Shown piece by piece: positions 1 to 4,770 of a stretch of 25,767 bases of DNA. This stretch comes from a virus. Position numbers and translations under genes: made by a program. Numbering within the stretch: the stretch's first letter is position 1; the number at the start of each line of letters is the position of its first letter. A model generated the notes under the pieces. That model made no database searches, was not told the origin of the DNA, and saw only the letters and a list, made by a program, of their open reading frames with translations. The stretch lies in the IMG/VR virus record IMGVR_UViG_3300009285_001223, positions 1 through 25,767 of that record. The stretch is one strand, 5' to 3'.

Positions 1-381
1 GGCGGCTACACCCACCCGCTGCCGGCTGGGCTCACGGCCACCGGGAACCTCTACCTCGGCGGCTACACCCACCCGCTGCCGGCTGGGCTCACGACCACCA
101 GGGACCTCTACCTCGGCGGCTACACCCACCCGCTGCCGGCTGGGCTCACGGCCACCGGGAACCTCTACCTCCGCGGCTACACCCACCCGCTGCCGGCTGG
201 GCTCACGACCACCTGGAACCTCTACCTCCGCGGCTACACCCACCCGCTGCCGGCTGGGCTCACGACCACCTGGAACCTCTACCTCGGCGGCTACACCCAC
301 CCGCTGCCGGCTGGGCTCACGACCACCAGGAACCTCTACCTCGGCGACTACGCCCACCCGCTGCCGGCTGGGCTGACCGCC
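1..381 (+). repeat. 57-bp in-frame tandem repeat, 6.7 copies
   Basis: Units begin at 1, 58, 115, 172, 229, 286 and 343. The first six are 57 bp each and nearly identical; the seventh is recognisable to about 381. The period is exactly 19 codons. Differences cluster at the first codon (Gly or Arg) and at codons 13-16 (Ala/Thr, then Thr, then Gly/Arg/Trp, then Asn/Asp), while the remaining codons are unchanged in the six full copies. The array continues off the left edge. Such homogeneity indicates recent expansion or ongoing homogenisation by recombination or slippage. Confidence 0.95.
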
Positions 382-408
382 CGCGCCGAAGCGGGCGAGA
401 AGGAGTGA
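1..408 (+). CDS. Leucine-rich-like tandem-repeat protein, 5' truncated by the window
   Basis: The frame is open from base 1 and ends at TGA 406-408, so only the last 135 residues are seen. They consist of six complete copies and one degenerate copy of a 19-residue unit with consensus GGYTHPLPAGLTATGNLYL. The pattern LPxGLTxxxNLYLxGYTHP resembles short bacterial leucine-rich repeats (LPxGLxxLxLxxN), which fold as a curved solenoid and usually bind other proteins or surfaces. The last copy runs into a charged tail, AEAGEKE. Third codon positions are almost all G or C in this frame, which supports it over the other two open frames. The next gene starts two bases after the stop and its ribosome site lies inside this gene's end. 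It may be a fibre or adhesion protein at the end of a late module, but function is not proven. The repeat itself is certain. Confidence 0.75.
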   Translation, partial: GGYTHPLPAGLTATGNLYLGGYTHPLPAGLTTTRDLYLGGYTHPLPAGLTATGNLYLRGYTHPLPAGLTTTWNLYLRGYTHPLPAGLTTTWNLYLGGYTHPLPAGLTTTRNLYLGDYAHPLPAGLTARAEAGEKE

Positions 409-410
409 AC

Positions 411-767
411 ATGGCAACCTCAGCCGTCAGCGAAGAGGTCGCCATGAGGGACTACCGCAACCTGGACGTAGTCGAGCGCTTGGGAATGTGGCGCACGTCT
501 GACCAGTACCCGCCGTTTGTGGTCACCGAGCGGCAGACGCTCGAGGATGCGGCTGCGCTCATCACCGTGTTGCGCACCATGCTTGCCGAGATGTTGGTGG
601 CAAGGCCGCCACTGGAGGCAGACAACCAGCTCGTTCTCCAACTGGTCCCAATGAACACGTTGCTCGAGGAGTGCCAAAGCTGCCACGTCCCCACCGGCGA
701 GCCCTGCCGCACCTGCTGCCCGGTTGGCGGCACCTACCCCCTCGACGCCGAAGGAGAAGAGCCATGA
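411..767 (+). CDS. Small protein with C-terminal Cys-rich zinc-binding-like motif
   Basis: This 118-residue protein is not recognised as a known family. The ATG at 411 is preferred over GTG 405 because AAGGAG at 400-405 lies five bases before it. The N-terminal two thirds look helical with alternating Leu and Ala (about residues 44-88). The C-terminus carries C88-x2-C91-H92 and C99-x2-C102-C103, a spacing that could hold one zinc ion. It ends in an acidic tail. Its TGA overlaps the ATG of the next gene (ATGA at 764-767), so the two are probably translationally coupled. Function is unknown; a small regulatory or accessory phage protein is possible. Confidence 0.75.
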   Translation: MATSAVSEEVAMRDYRNLDVVERLGMWRTSDQYPPFVVTERQTLEDAAALITVLRTMLAEMLVARPPLEADNQLVLQLVPMNTLLEECQSCHVPTGEPCRTCCPVGGTYPLDAEGEEP

Positions 768-1195
768 ACAACGCCGCGCTCACCCTCCGGAACGCCGAGC
801 TGCGCCGAGAGGTCGGTTCCCTCAAGCGGGAAGTCAGCAGCCGTGACCGGCTCATCGCGGACCTGACGGCCGAGGGGGCCATGTTGCGTGACGAGCTTGC
901 TAGGGGGATCACCTTCCGGTACAACCGGCAGGCGATGATCCACAAGGGCATCCAGCGCGTGGCCCAGGTGGCCGAAGCCATGCGGCCGTGGCGGAGGCTG
1001 GCAACCGCCTGGATCTCCCACCGGAGGGCCTGGAGCGTCGTCTGCCCAAAGGAGCTGTCTGCCATCCTGGACCAGATCGTACTCGGTGACTCTGACCGCC
1101 CCGAGGACGAGGAGGACCACGAGCTGGCCCGTCTACAGCGACTCCTCAGGCTGTCCGGAATCGCCGCCGAGGGCGGAGAAGGAGAAGAGTCATGA
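764..1195 (+). CDS. Hypothetical protein with N-terminal coiled coil
   Basis: The protein has 143 residues. The start at 764 has AAGGAG eight bases upstream and overlaps the previous stop. Residues 5-48 (LTLRNAELRREVGSLKREV and onward) show a heptad-like pattern of Leu, Val and Ile with many charges, typical of a coiled coil. A basic and aromatic middle with several Arg and Trp follows (residues about 53-92), and the tail from about residue 108 is acidic. No catalytic motif is visible. It may form an oligomer with the neighbouring small proteins. The stop overlaps the ATG of the membrane protein gene at 1192. Function unknown. Confidence 0.75.
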   Translation: MNNAALTLRNAELRREVGSLKREVSSRDRLIADLTAEGAMLRDELARGITFRYNRQAMIHKGIQRVAQVAEAMRPWRRLATAWISHRRAWSVVCPKELSAILDQIVLGDSDRPEDEEDHELARLQRLLRLSGIAAEGGEGEES

Positions 1196-1386
1196 CCGTG
1201 TTGATCAGTGGAGTGCTATGCGTCCTCGCCGGAACCATTCTCGTGGTGATCGGCAAGCTCAAAGGACTCGAGCTGAGGGTGACCAGGATTGAGACGATCT
1301 TCCAGACCCCGCCGGCGAGCCGGCCAACCGCCACCGGAAAGGTGGCACTGATCGAGGAGGCCATGGCCACTCGGAGCGCGCCATGA
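1192..1386 (+). CDS. Small one-pass membrane protein carrying a portal-like peptide
   Basis: This 64-residue protein has a GGAGAAGGAGAAG ribosome site and overlaps both neighbours by four bases. Residues 3-20 are a hydrophobic membrane segment, followed by a short basic and amphipathic helix (about residues 22-36). Residues 44-56 read RPTATGKVALIEE. The portal protein encoded at 10005-12182 has RPTATGQVALIEE at residues 475-487, and both proteins have IETI shortly before the motif. At DNA level the 39-base blocks differ at seven positions, six of them silent. A TM segment followed by a helix resembles small phage holin-like or membrane anchor proteins, but the portal-like segment is not expected in those. 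Function is unknown; the shared peptide is directly seen. Confidence 0.75.
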   Translation: MTVLISGVLCVLAGTILVVIGKLKGLELRVTRIETIFQTPPASRPTATGKVALIEEAMATRSAP

Positions 1387-1886
1387 CCGCCGAGATCATC
1401 GAAGGCTCCTTCGACAACGCCCGGCGCTACCGCGGGCGCCCCTACAGGTGTCCAGCTTGCGGGTATGTGGTGCTCCAGGTCGACGCCGGAAACGGCCGGC
1501 TCATCGCCGTCCAGCCCTGCATGCTCAACGTCTTCCTGCCCGTCCGGAATCTCCTCGGACCCGACGGCGTCCCCGTCATGATCGAGGACGTCGCGGGCTT
1601 CGTGAAGAACAACCAGCTCGTCTCGACCCCCAACGCCATGATTCCCCACAACGCTGTCTGCCACGAGCTGGCCGTTCTCCTCGGCGAGCCCTGCGCCCCA
1701 CTGGAGATCCTCCTCGCCGGCGCGCCCCCTCCCTGTGCCGCCTGCAGCCATCCCTGGACCGACCACGCCAAGCTCGGCGAGCCGGTCGTCAAGGGCTGCA
1801 ACGTCGAGGGCTGCGGCTGTGGGCAGTGGGTCGAGGTGGTGGGGCCTCAGGCCGTCCCTGACCCGGAGGTGCCCCATGCCGGATGA
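1383..1886 (+). CDS. Protein with two zinc-binding cysteine clusters
   Basis: The protein has 167 residues and starts at ATG 1383 overlapping the previous stop, with CGGAG upstream. An N-terminal knuckle has C23-x2-C26-G. The C-terminus has C118-x2-C121-x-H123-x4-H128, then C139-x4-C144-x-C146 followed by an aromatic residue. That second pattern is a recurrent small metal-binding motif in actinobacterial and actinophage proteins, to my knowledge, which is a weak host clue. The middle (residues 40-110) is a hydrophobic domain with no motif I recognise. It may bind nucleic acid or another protein through zinc. Its end overlaps the next gene by 11 bp. Function unknown. Confidence 0.75.
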   Translation: MTAEIIEGSFDNARRYRGRPYRCPACGYVVLQVDAGNGRLIAVQPCMLNVFLPVRNLLGPDGVPVMIEDVAGFVKNNQLVSTPNAMIPHNAVCHELAVLLGEPCAPLEILLAGAPPPCAACSHPWTDHAKLGEPVVKGCNVEGCGCGQWVEVVGPQAVPDPEVPHAG

Positions 1887-2130
1887 CTTCGTCGCGCTGC
1901 CCAGCATAGAGTTCGCTCCCGATGGTAAGGGCGGGCTGACGATCAGGATCAACGGGGAGGAGTTCACCCCGAAAGAGATAATCGACGACGGGTCATTGTG
2001 GGATGGTGCTCCGCTTGGCGGGGGTATGGAGATCGCTACCGCGATCTTCGGCGAGGAATTCGCCAAGATCCTCATTGAGCCGGCGTTGGGCTACCTCATA
2101 AGCTCCGAGGAAACCGTCCCTGACCCATGA
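1876..2130 (+). CDS. Hypothetical acidic protein, 84 residues
   Basis: The ATG at 1876 is chosen because GGAGG ends six bases upstream and it overlaps the preceding gene by 11 bp, the style of this cluster; an upstream extension in this frame would run deep inside the previous gene. The protein begins MPDDFVALPSIEF. Residues about 10-35 look like short beta strands, and a hydrophobic helical stretch (IATAIFGEEFAKILIEPALGY) lies near residues 53-74. The overall charge is acidic. No domain is recognised. It is the last well-supported rightward gene before the convergent leftward operon. Confidence 0.65.
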   Translation: MPDDFVALPSIEFAPDGKGGLTIRINGEEFTPKEIIDDGSLWDGAPLGGGMEIATAIFGEEFAKILIEPALGYLISSEETVPDP

Positions 2131-2294
2131 CGAACACCGAAAGCGGGGGAGGCCGGACCCTTCCCCAGCTGAGCGACTACCTCACCCCGGGCCTCATCAC
2201 ACCCGGGCCGTGCCCACCCCAACAGCGACCAACGGCGTCCGGGCCGTGTCGCTCCTACCTGGTTAGTCGGTCAGCTCGAGGTCCATCGGCGTGA
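2127..2294 (+). CDS. Possible small ORF at the convergent junction
   Basis: A 55-codon frame starts with ATG 2127, overlapping the previous stop in ATGA, and ends at TGA 2292-2294, about 30 bp inside the opposing gene. The first 30 codons have the GC-rich third positions of the neighbours, while the rest do not. No ribosome site is visible, the predicted protein is Pro- and Arg-rich, and the frame runs through the hairpin at 2224-2253. It could be a coupled small gene or simply an open frame in an intergenic spacer. Confidence 0.25.
   Translation: MTNTESGGGRTLPQLSDYLTPGLITPGPCPPQQRPTASGPCRSYLVSRSARGPSA
2224..2253. terminator. Hairpin between convergent operons, putative bidirectional terminator
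   Basis: AGCGAC (2224-2229) pairs with GTCGCT (2248-2253), and ACGGC (2232-2236) pairs with GCCGT (2243-2247). This gives an 11-bp stem with a two-base bulge and a six-base loop. It sits just downstream of both converging gene sets. No U-tract follows on either strand, so it could be a weak or Rho-assisted terminator. Confidence 0.45.
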
Positions 2295-2751
2295 AGACGT
2301 CGTCATCCCCCGGCCCGGCGAGCACCGGCGTGCCTGCCCCAGCAGCGGGATGCCTCAGGGTGATCGACCACCCCGCCCACTCCCCGGTCCCGGTCCACTC
2401 GTCCCCGAGGACGAAGCGACCGTAGCGGGCCTCCAGGCCGGCGCGAAGGTTCGCGGCCATGCTCCCCGGCAGGGCGTCCAGCATCGCGCGGTGGCGGTCG
2501 CTGAGGGCAACGTTGACCATGCGCTGCTCCCCCGCCGGCGGCAGCTCCCCGGCCGGTGTGGTGGCCATCGCCAGGTCGTCGTCAAGGCGCCGGGTGAGGT
2601 AGCGCAGCTCGGCCAGCAGCGCGGCCATGCGGCCCGCCAGCTCCTCGCGGTGCACCGTCCCTGCCCCAGCTACGGCCAGGACCCGGGCGAGCCGCTGCAC
2701 CGGGCGCAGCAGCTCCTGGGCCAGGTCGGTCGGGATGCGCAGATGGGGCAT
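2263..2751 (-). CDS. Hypothetical protein, last gene of leftward operon
   Basis: The protein has 162 residues. The start codon lies at 2749-2751, four bases after the stop of the small gene at 2756-2884, and the stop is TAA at 2263-2265. The N-terminal half is Leu/Ala/Arg-rich and helical (LAQELLRPVQRLARVLAVAG and on to residue about 62). Residues about 78-125 (VNVALSDRHRAMLDALPG followed by LEARYGRFVLGDEW) look like a small mixed domain, and the tail is acidic and Gly-rich. No known motif is seen. The ribosome site is weak (GGTAACACC precedes ATG), so coupling to the upstream gene is likely. Function unknown. Confidence 0.7.
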   Translation of the reverse strand: MPHLRIPTDLAQELLRPVQRLARVLAVAGAGTVHREELAGRMAALLAELRYLTRRLDDDLAMATTPAGELPPAGEQRMVNVALSDRHRAMLDALPGSMAANLRAGLEARYGRFVLGDEWTGTGEWAGWSITLRHPAAGAGTPVLAGPGDDDVFTPMDLELTD

Positions 2752-2755
2752 GGTG

Positions 2756-2884
2756 TTACCGGGTAATACCGGGGGCGACCGTCTCGTAGTGGTCGCCGCA
2801 CCACACCATCGGCCGTCCGTGGATGTAGTCGCCAGCGTCCGGGAACCCGTTGCCGCGCTCGCTGATGGTTGCTATCGTGCTCAT
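2756..2884 (-). CDS. Very small protein, 42 residues
   Basis: This gene is too short for usual ORF lists but is well marked. On the minus strand GGAGAGGAGAGAG precedes ATG (2882-2884) by a few bases, and the frame ends with TAA at 2756-2758, four bases before the next gene. It encodes a protein starting MSTIATISERGNGFPD and containing DYIHGRPMVWCGDHYET. Conserved-looking aromatic, His and Cys residues suggest a folded or metal-binding peptide, but no family is recognised. The spacing on its 3' side supports membership of the leftward operon. Confidence 0.55.
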   Translation of the reverse strand: MSTIATISERGNGFPDAGDYIHGRPMVWCGDHYETVAPGITR

Positions 2885-3050
2885 GGTCTCTCTCCTCTCC
2901 AGTCGCTCCGCCCGGGTCCGCCGGGCGCGGGGTCAGCGGCTACAGACCCATGGAGCGCGCAATGCTCTTCGCCATTCCTGACCAGGACCCAGCGTGGTAC
3001 CTCCGGCAGCCTCGCCGCGGGGTCCGGCTTGCCGCAGGGGCCGGGAGAGT

Positions 3051-3308
3051 TTATCTGACCACCACCGGCCGCCACCGGCCCTTGGGATGGCATGATGGCC
3101 GGTCCCACGCCCATCCGGCGACGGGGCGACCGTCCCGGCGGAGGTCGTAGACCCATGACATCCCGGCCTGTTGGCCGTACCTGGGGTAGCAGCCGATATG
3201 GTTTGCCTCGCGCCGGGTGGTGTGGTAGCTGGTGATTACCTCGCCTCCGTGAAGAACAAACACGACACAGTAGCGGGCGTCGGTCGGGGTGGTCATGATG
3301 TCTTGCAT
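3051..3308 (-). CDS. Hypothetical protein, 85 residues
   Basis: ATG at 3306-3308 is preceded by AAGGAG with a seven-base spacing, and the start lies four bases after the preceding gene's stop. An internal ATG 12 bases later is an alternative start. The sequence CVVFVLHGGEVITSYHTTRREAN followed by a Tyr/Trp-rich, basic C-terminal half suggests a small alpha/beta fold. No motif is recognised. The 166 bp downstream (2885-3050) contain no frame with a usable start codon, so they are left without a gene. Confidence 0.65.
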   Translation of the reverse strand: MQDIMTTPTDARYCVVFVLHGGEVITSYHTTRREANHIGCYPRYGQQAGMSWVYDLRRDGRPVAGWAWDRPSCHPKGRWRPVVVR

Positions 3309-3312
3309 GGGG

Positions 3313-3612
3313 TCACTCCTTCTCGGCGGTCAGGTCGAACGGGTGGTAGTCGATGGCGTCGTCGGTGGCGAGCTCCTCGGCCGCGTCGGCTTCGAGGTCG
3401 AGGGTCAGCTGGTACGGGACCCAAGCGTTCGGGGCCTGGCGGTGGAGCCATCGGAGATAGTCGAGGGTCTCGGCCGCGCCCGCTTCGGCGATGGGCTCGG
3501 CGGTGGTCGGGGTGTACCCAGGGGCGAGGATGCGAGTCTCGATGGGCTGGATGGCTTGGACGAGGGCGGTGAGACGGATGTCCAGCCTGTGTCCAGAAAG
3601 GTCGGGGGTCAT
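3313..3612 (-). CDS. Hypothetical acidic protein, 99 residues
   Basis: The frame stays open much further upstream, but the real start is most likely the ATG at 3610-3612. It overlaps the stop of the preceding small gene in ATGA, and the upstream part of the open frame crosses a promoter and repeats. The protein begins MTPDLSGHRLDIRLTALV, contains a helical stretch (AGAAETLDYLRWLHRQAP) and ends with a strongly acidic tail. No family is recognised. It is the second gene of the leftward operon. Confidence 0.65.
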   Translation of the reverse strand: MTPDLSGHRLDIRLTALVQAIQPIETRILAPGYTPTTAEPIAEAGAAETLDYLRWLHRQAPNAWVPYQLTLDLEADAAEELATDDAIDYHPFDLTAEKE

Positions 3613-3770
3613 GACGCACCGCCGATCCGCGCGCCGTAGCCGGCGAGGGACAGCCGGACGGCGTGCCGGTAGGCGGCCGCCAGCGTCCGGTGGGTCACAA
3701 CGCCGCGGTCCGCGCGGCTCGGGTGGCTGTACGCCACGGTCGTTGGGCGGGTGGGGGTTGAGGGGGTCAT
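3609..3770 (-). CDS. Small basic protein, 53 residues, first gene of leftward operon
   Basis: This gene is below common length cut-offs but has the best ribosome site in the operon: AGGAGG five bases before the ATG at 3768-3770. It ends at TGA 3609-3611, overlapping the next ATG. The protein starts MTPSTPTRPTTVAYSHPSRA and ends LSLAGYGARIGGAS. It has many Arg, His and Thr residues and a helical middle (THRTLAAAYRHAVRLSLAG). As the first gene behind the promoter at 3788-3816 it may be an early regulatory or host-takeover protein; this is inference. Confidence 0.6.
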   Translation of the reverse strand: MTPSTPTRPTTVAYSHPSRADRGVVTHRTLAAAYRHAVRLSLAGYGARIGGAS

Positions 3771-3787
3771 CGGTTCCTCCTGGGACC

Positions 3788-3816
3788 AAGATGGCGCACC
3801 TTTCTGGGCTTGTCAA
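3788..3816 (-). promoter_or_regulatory. Leftward sigma-70-like promoter
   Basis: On the minus strand a perfect TTGACA lies at 3811-3816, then 17 bases, then CATCTT at 3788-3793. The -35 box is consensus while the -10 matches only partly. It lies just upstream of AGGAGG and the ATG at 3770, so it would drive the five-gene leftward operon with a very short leader. Confidence 0.5.
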
Positions 3817-3880
3817 GGGGTTGTGACGTCCGAGTTTCAGTACATCGACCCTATCATCATAGGAGGCAGCTCTGGCACGG

Positions 3881-3990
3881 TGGACATCTGTGGACATGGT
3901 CTGACATCTTAGGACACCGAGTGACACCAGAGGACAGGGTGTGTCATCTCTGGACACAGGCTGGACATCCGTGGACCAGGTCTGACATCT
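3881..3990. repeat. Helically phased array of TGGACAT/CTGACAT motifs
   Basis: A GACA-containing heptamer recurs about every 10 bp at 3881, 3891, 3901, 3911, 3921, 3931, 3951, 3961 and 3982, with an inverted copy (GTGTCAT) at 3941 and a decayed GTGGACC at 3971. Bases 3881-3909 and 3962-3990 form a longer direct repeat with three mismatches. The array ends directly upstream of the -35 box of the rightward promoter. One site per helical turn would place bound proteins on one face of the DNA. Confidence 0.8.
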
Positions 3991-3994
3991 GTGC

Positions 3995-4023
3995 TTGACT
4001 CGGCTGCTCCTCGACCCTACGAT
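3995..4023 (+). promoter_or_regulatory. Rightward sigma-70-like promoter
   Basis: TTGACT at 3995-4000, a 17-base spacer and TACGAT at 4018-4023 form a near-consensus promoter. It follows directly on the phased GACA array, so the array probably regulates it. Transcription would run through about 740 bases of untranslated sequence before the gene at 4771. Confidence 0.6.
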
Positions 4024-4125
4024 CAAGGCCAGGACCATGCACGCTCCTCACCGCCTCCGCCGGCCAGGGCAGCTCTCCAGGCCCACGGCTACATCCACCC
4101 TCACAGCCTCCGCCTCCTCCGCCTC

Positions 4126-4161
4126 GGGGAGGGAGGGGGGACTACAGGGGGGAGGGCAGGG
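4126..4161 (+). other. G-run cluster, potential G-quadruplex
   Basis: Six runs of three or more G occur within 36 bases (4126-4129, 4131-4133, 4135-4140, 4147-4152, 4154-4156, 4159-4161) with loops of one to six bases. This satisfies the usual four-tract quadruplex pattern. It is preceded by a pyrimidine-rich CCTCCGCCTC-type tract (4107-4125). It lies in the leader of the rightward promoter. Confidence 0.6.
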
Positions 4162-4413
4162 TGCAGCTCATGCCCCGTCTCCGTCTCCGTCTCCGCCCCC
4201 GGCGAGCTCCTCCTCCTCAAGGTCGACCTGGGTGCAAACCAGCCGGAGGGGCTCAAGGGGCTCGAGGGGTGGGACGGATCGGCCGAGGAGACTAGGCATT
4301 GTCCCACCTAGGATGGTCTGTAACGTGGTGCGTGACAGACTAGACCGGAAGGCCCGCCCCTGTTGGGTCTCCCCCCCATCGCCTCACTTTTGTCATAGGG
4401 CTCACGATCGAGG

Positions 4414-4436
4414 TTCCGGAAAGACATATTATGTCT
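4414..4436. promoter_or_regulatory. Paired palindromes, possible operator
   Basis: TTCCGGAA (4414-4421) abuts AGACATA-T-TATGTCT (4422-4436), a perfect 7-1-7 inverted repeat, unusually AT-rich for this genome. The size and symmetry suit a dimeric helix-turn-helix repressor site. TATTAT inside it resembles a -10 box, but no -35 box is found at the right distance. Confidence 0.45.
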
Positions 4437-4770
4437 ACCTGGGCTCATCGACTGTTGATTCCAGAGCACTTAGTAGTCGAGACGCGCGCGAAATCTCAGG
4501 TTTGGAGACGGGCCGGTGAGAATCTCAGCGTTTTCCACAGCAGCAGGGGCTCGAGGGCCAGGTCGGCTGGGGGTTTCGGCCTGGTCTCGGTTGGAGCGAG
4601 CACCCTCGCCGATGACCCACCGTCGCCCCCAATCGTGCCTGAGCCCAGACGGTAATCCCCCTCCGCCTGCCTACGCAGTTTTGGAAAACCCCACCAGGGC
4701 TGTCGCGGAAGGGGTTCAAGCCGTCGTCGATTCAAGGGGGCATTCTGTGCGTTCTAAGCGGAGGTCTCCG

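Larger units (their letters stand above)
3771..4770. other. One-kilobase non-coding control region
   Basis: No open frame here has the third-position GC bias of the real genes together with a ribosome site. The stretch separates the leftward operon from the rightward packaging genes. It contains a leftward promoter (3788-3816), the inverted repeat CCTAT-CATC-ATAGG (3850-3863), the GACA array (3881-3990) and a rightward promoter (3995-4023). It also holds a pyrimidine tract and G-run cluster (4107-4161), three GTCTCC hexamers (4177-4194), a palindrome pair (4414-4436) and an inverted repeat GTTTT-GG-AAAAC (4678-4689). It could be a divergent transcription switch, a replication origin, a packaging site, or a mix. 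Confidence 0.7.

Noticed and set aside
1-381. CRISPR array
   Set aside because: Repeats are contiguous 57-bp coding units without unique spacers and continue an open frame.
405-410. GTG start at 405 for the gene at 411-767
   Set aside because: The AAGGAG site would overlap it, while ATG 411 has ideal five-base spacing.
2881-3156. Minus-strand open frame ending in an ATGA overlap with the 42-residue gene
   Set aside because: It has no ATG, GTG or TTG outside the region already covered by the gene at 3051-3308 and no ribosome site; its upstream part is a shadow.
3995-4519. Rightward open frame through the control region
   Set aside because: It encodes a Ser/Pro/Arg low-complexity string, lacks GC-biased third positions and runs through the G-run cluster; the frame is open because of GC-rich sequence.
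4431-4655. 74-residue open frame beginning inside the palindrome
   Set aside because: Mixed third-position bases unlike the real genes, only a marginal GGAAAG site, and no recognisable protein features.
4680-4760. tRNA-like GGTTCAAG element
   Set aside because: The flanking bases do not form a T-stem and no acceptor or anticodon arm can be drawn.
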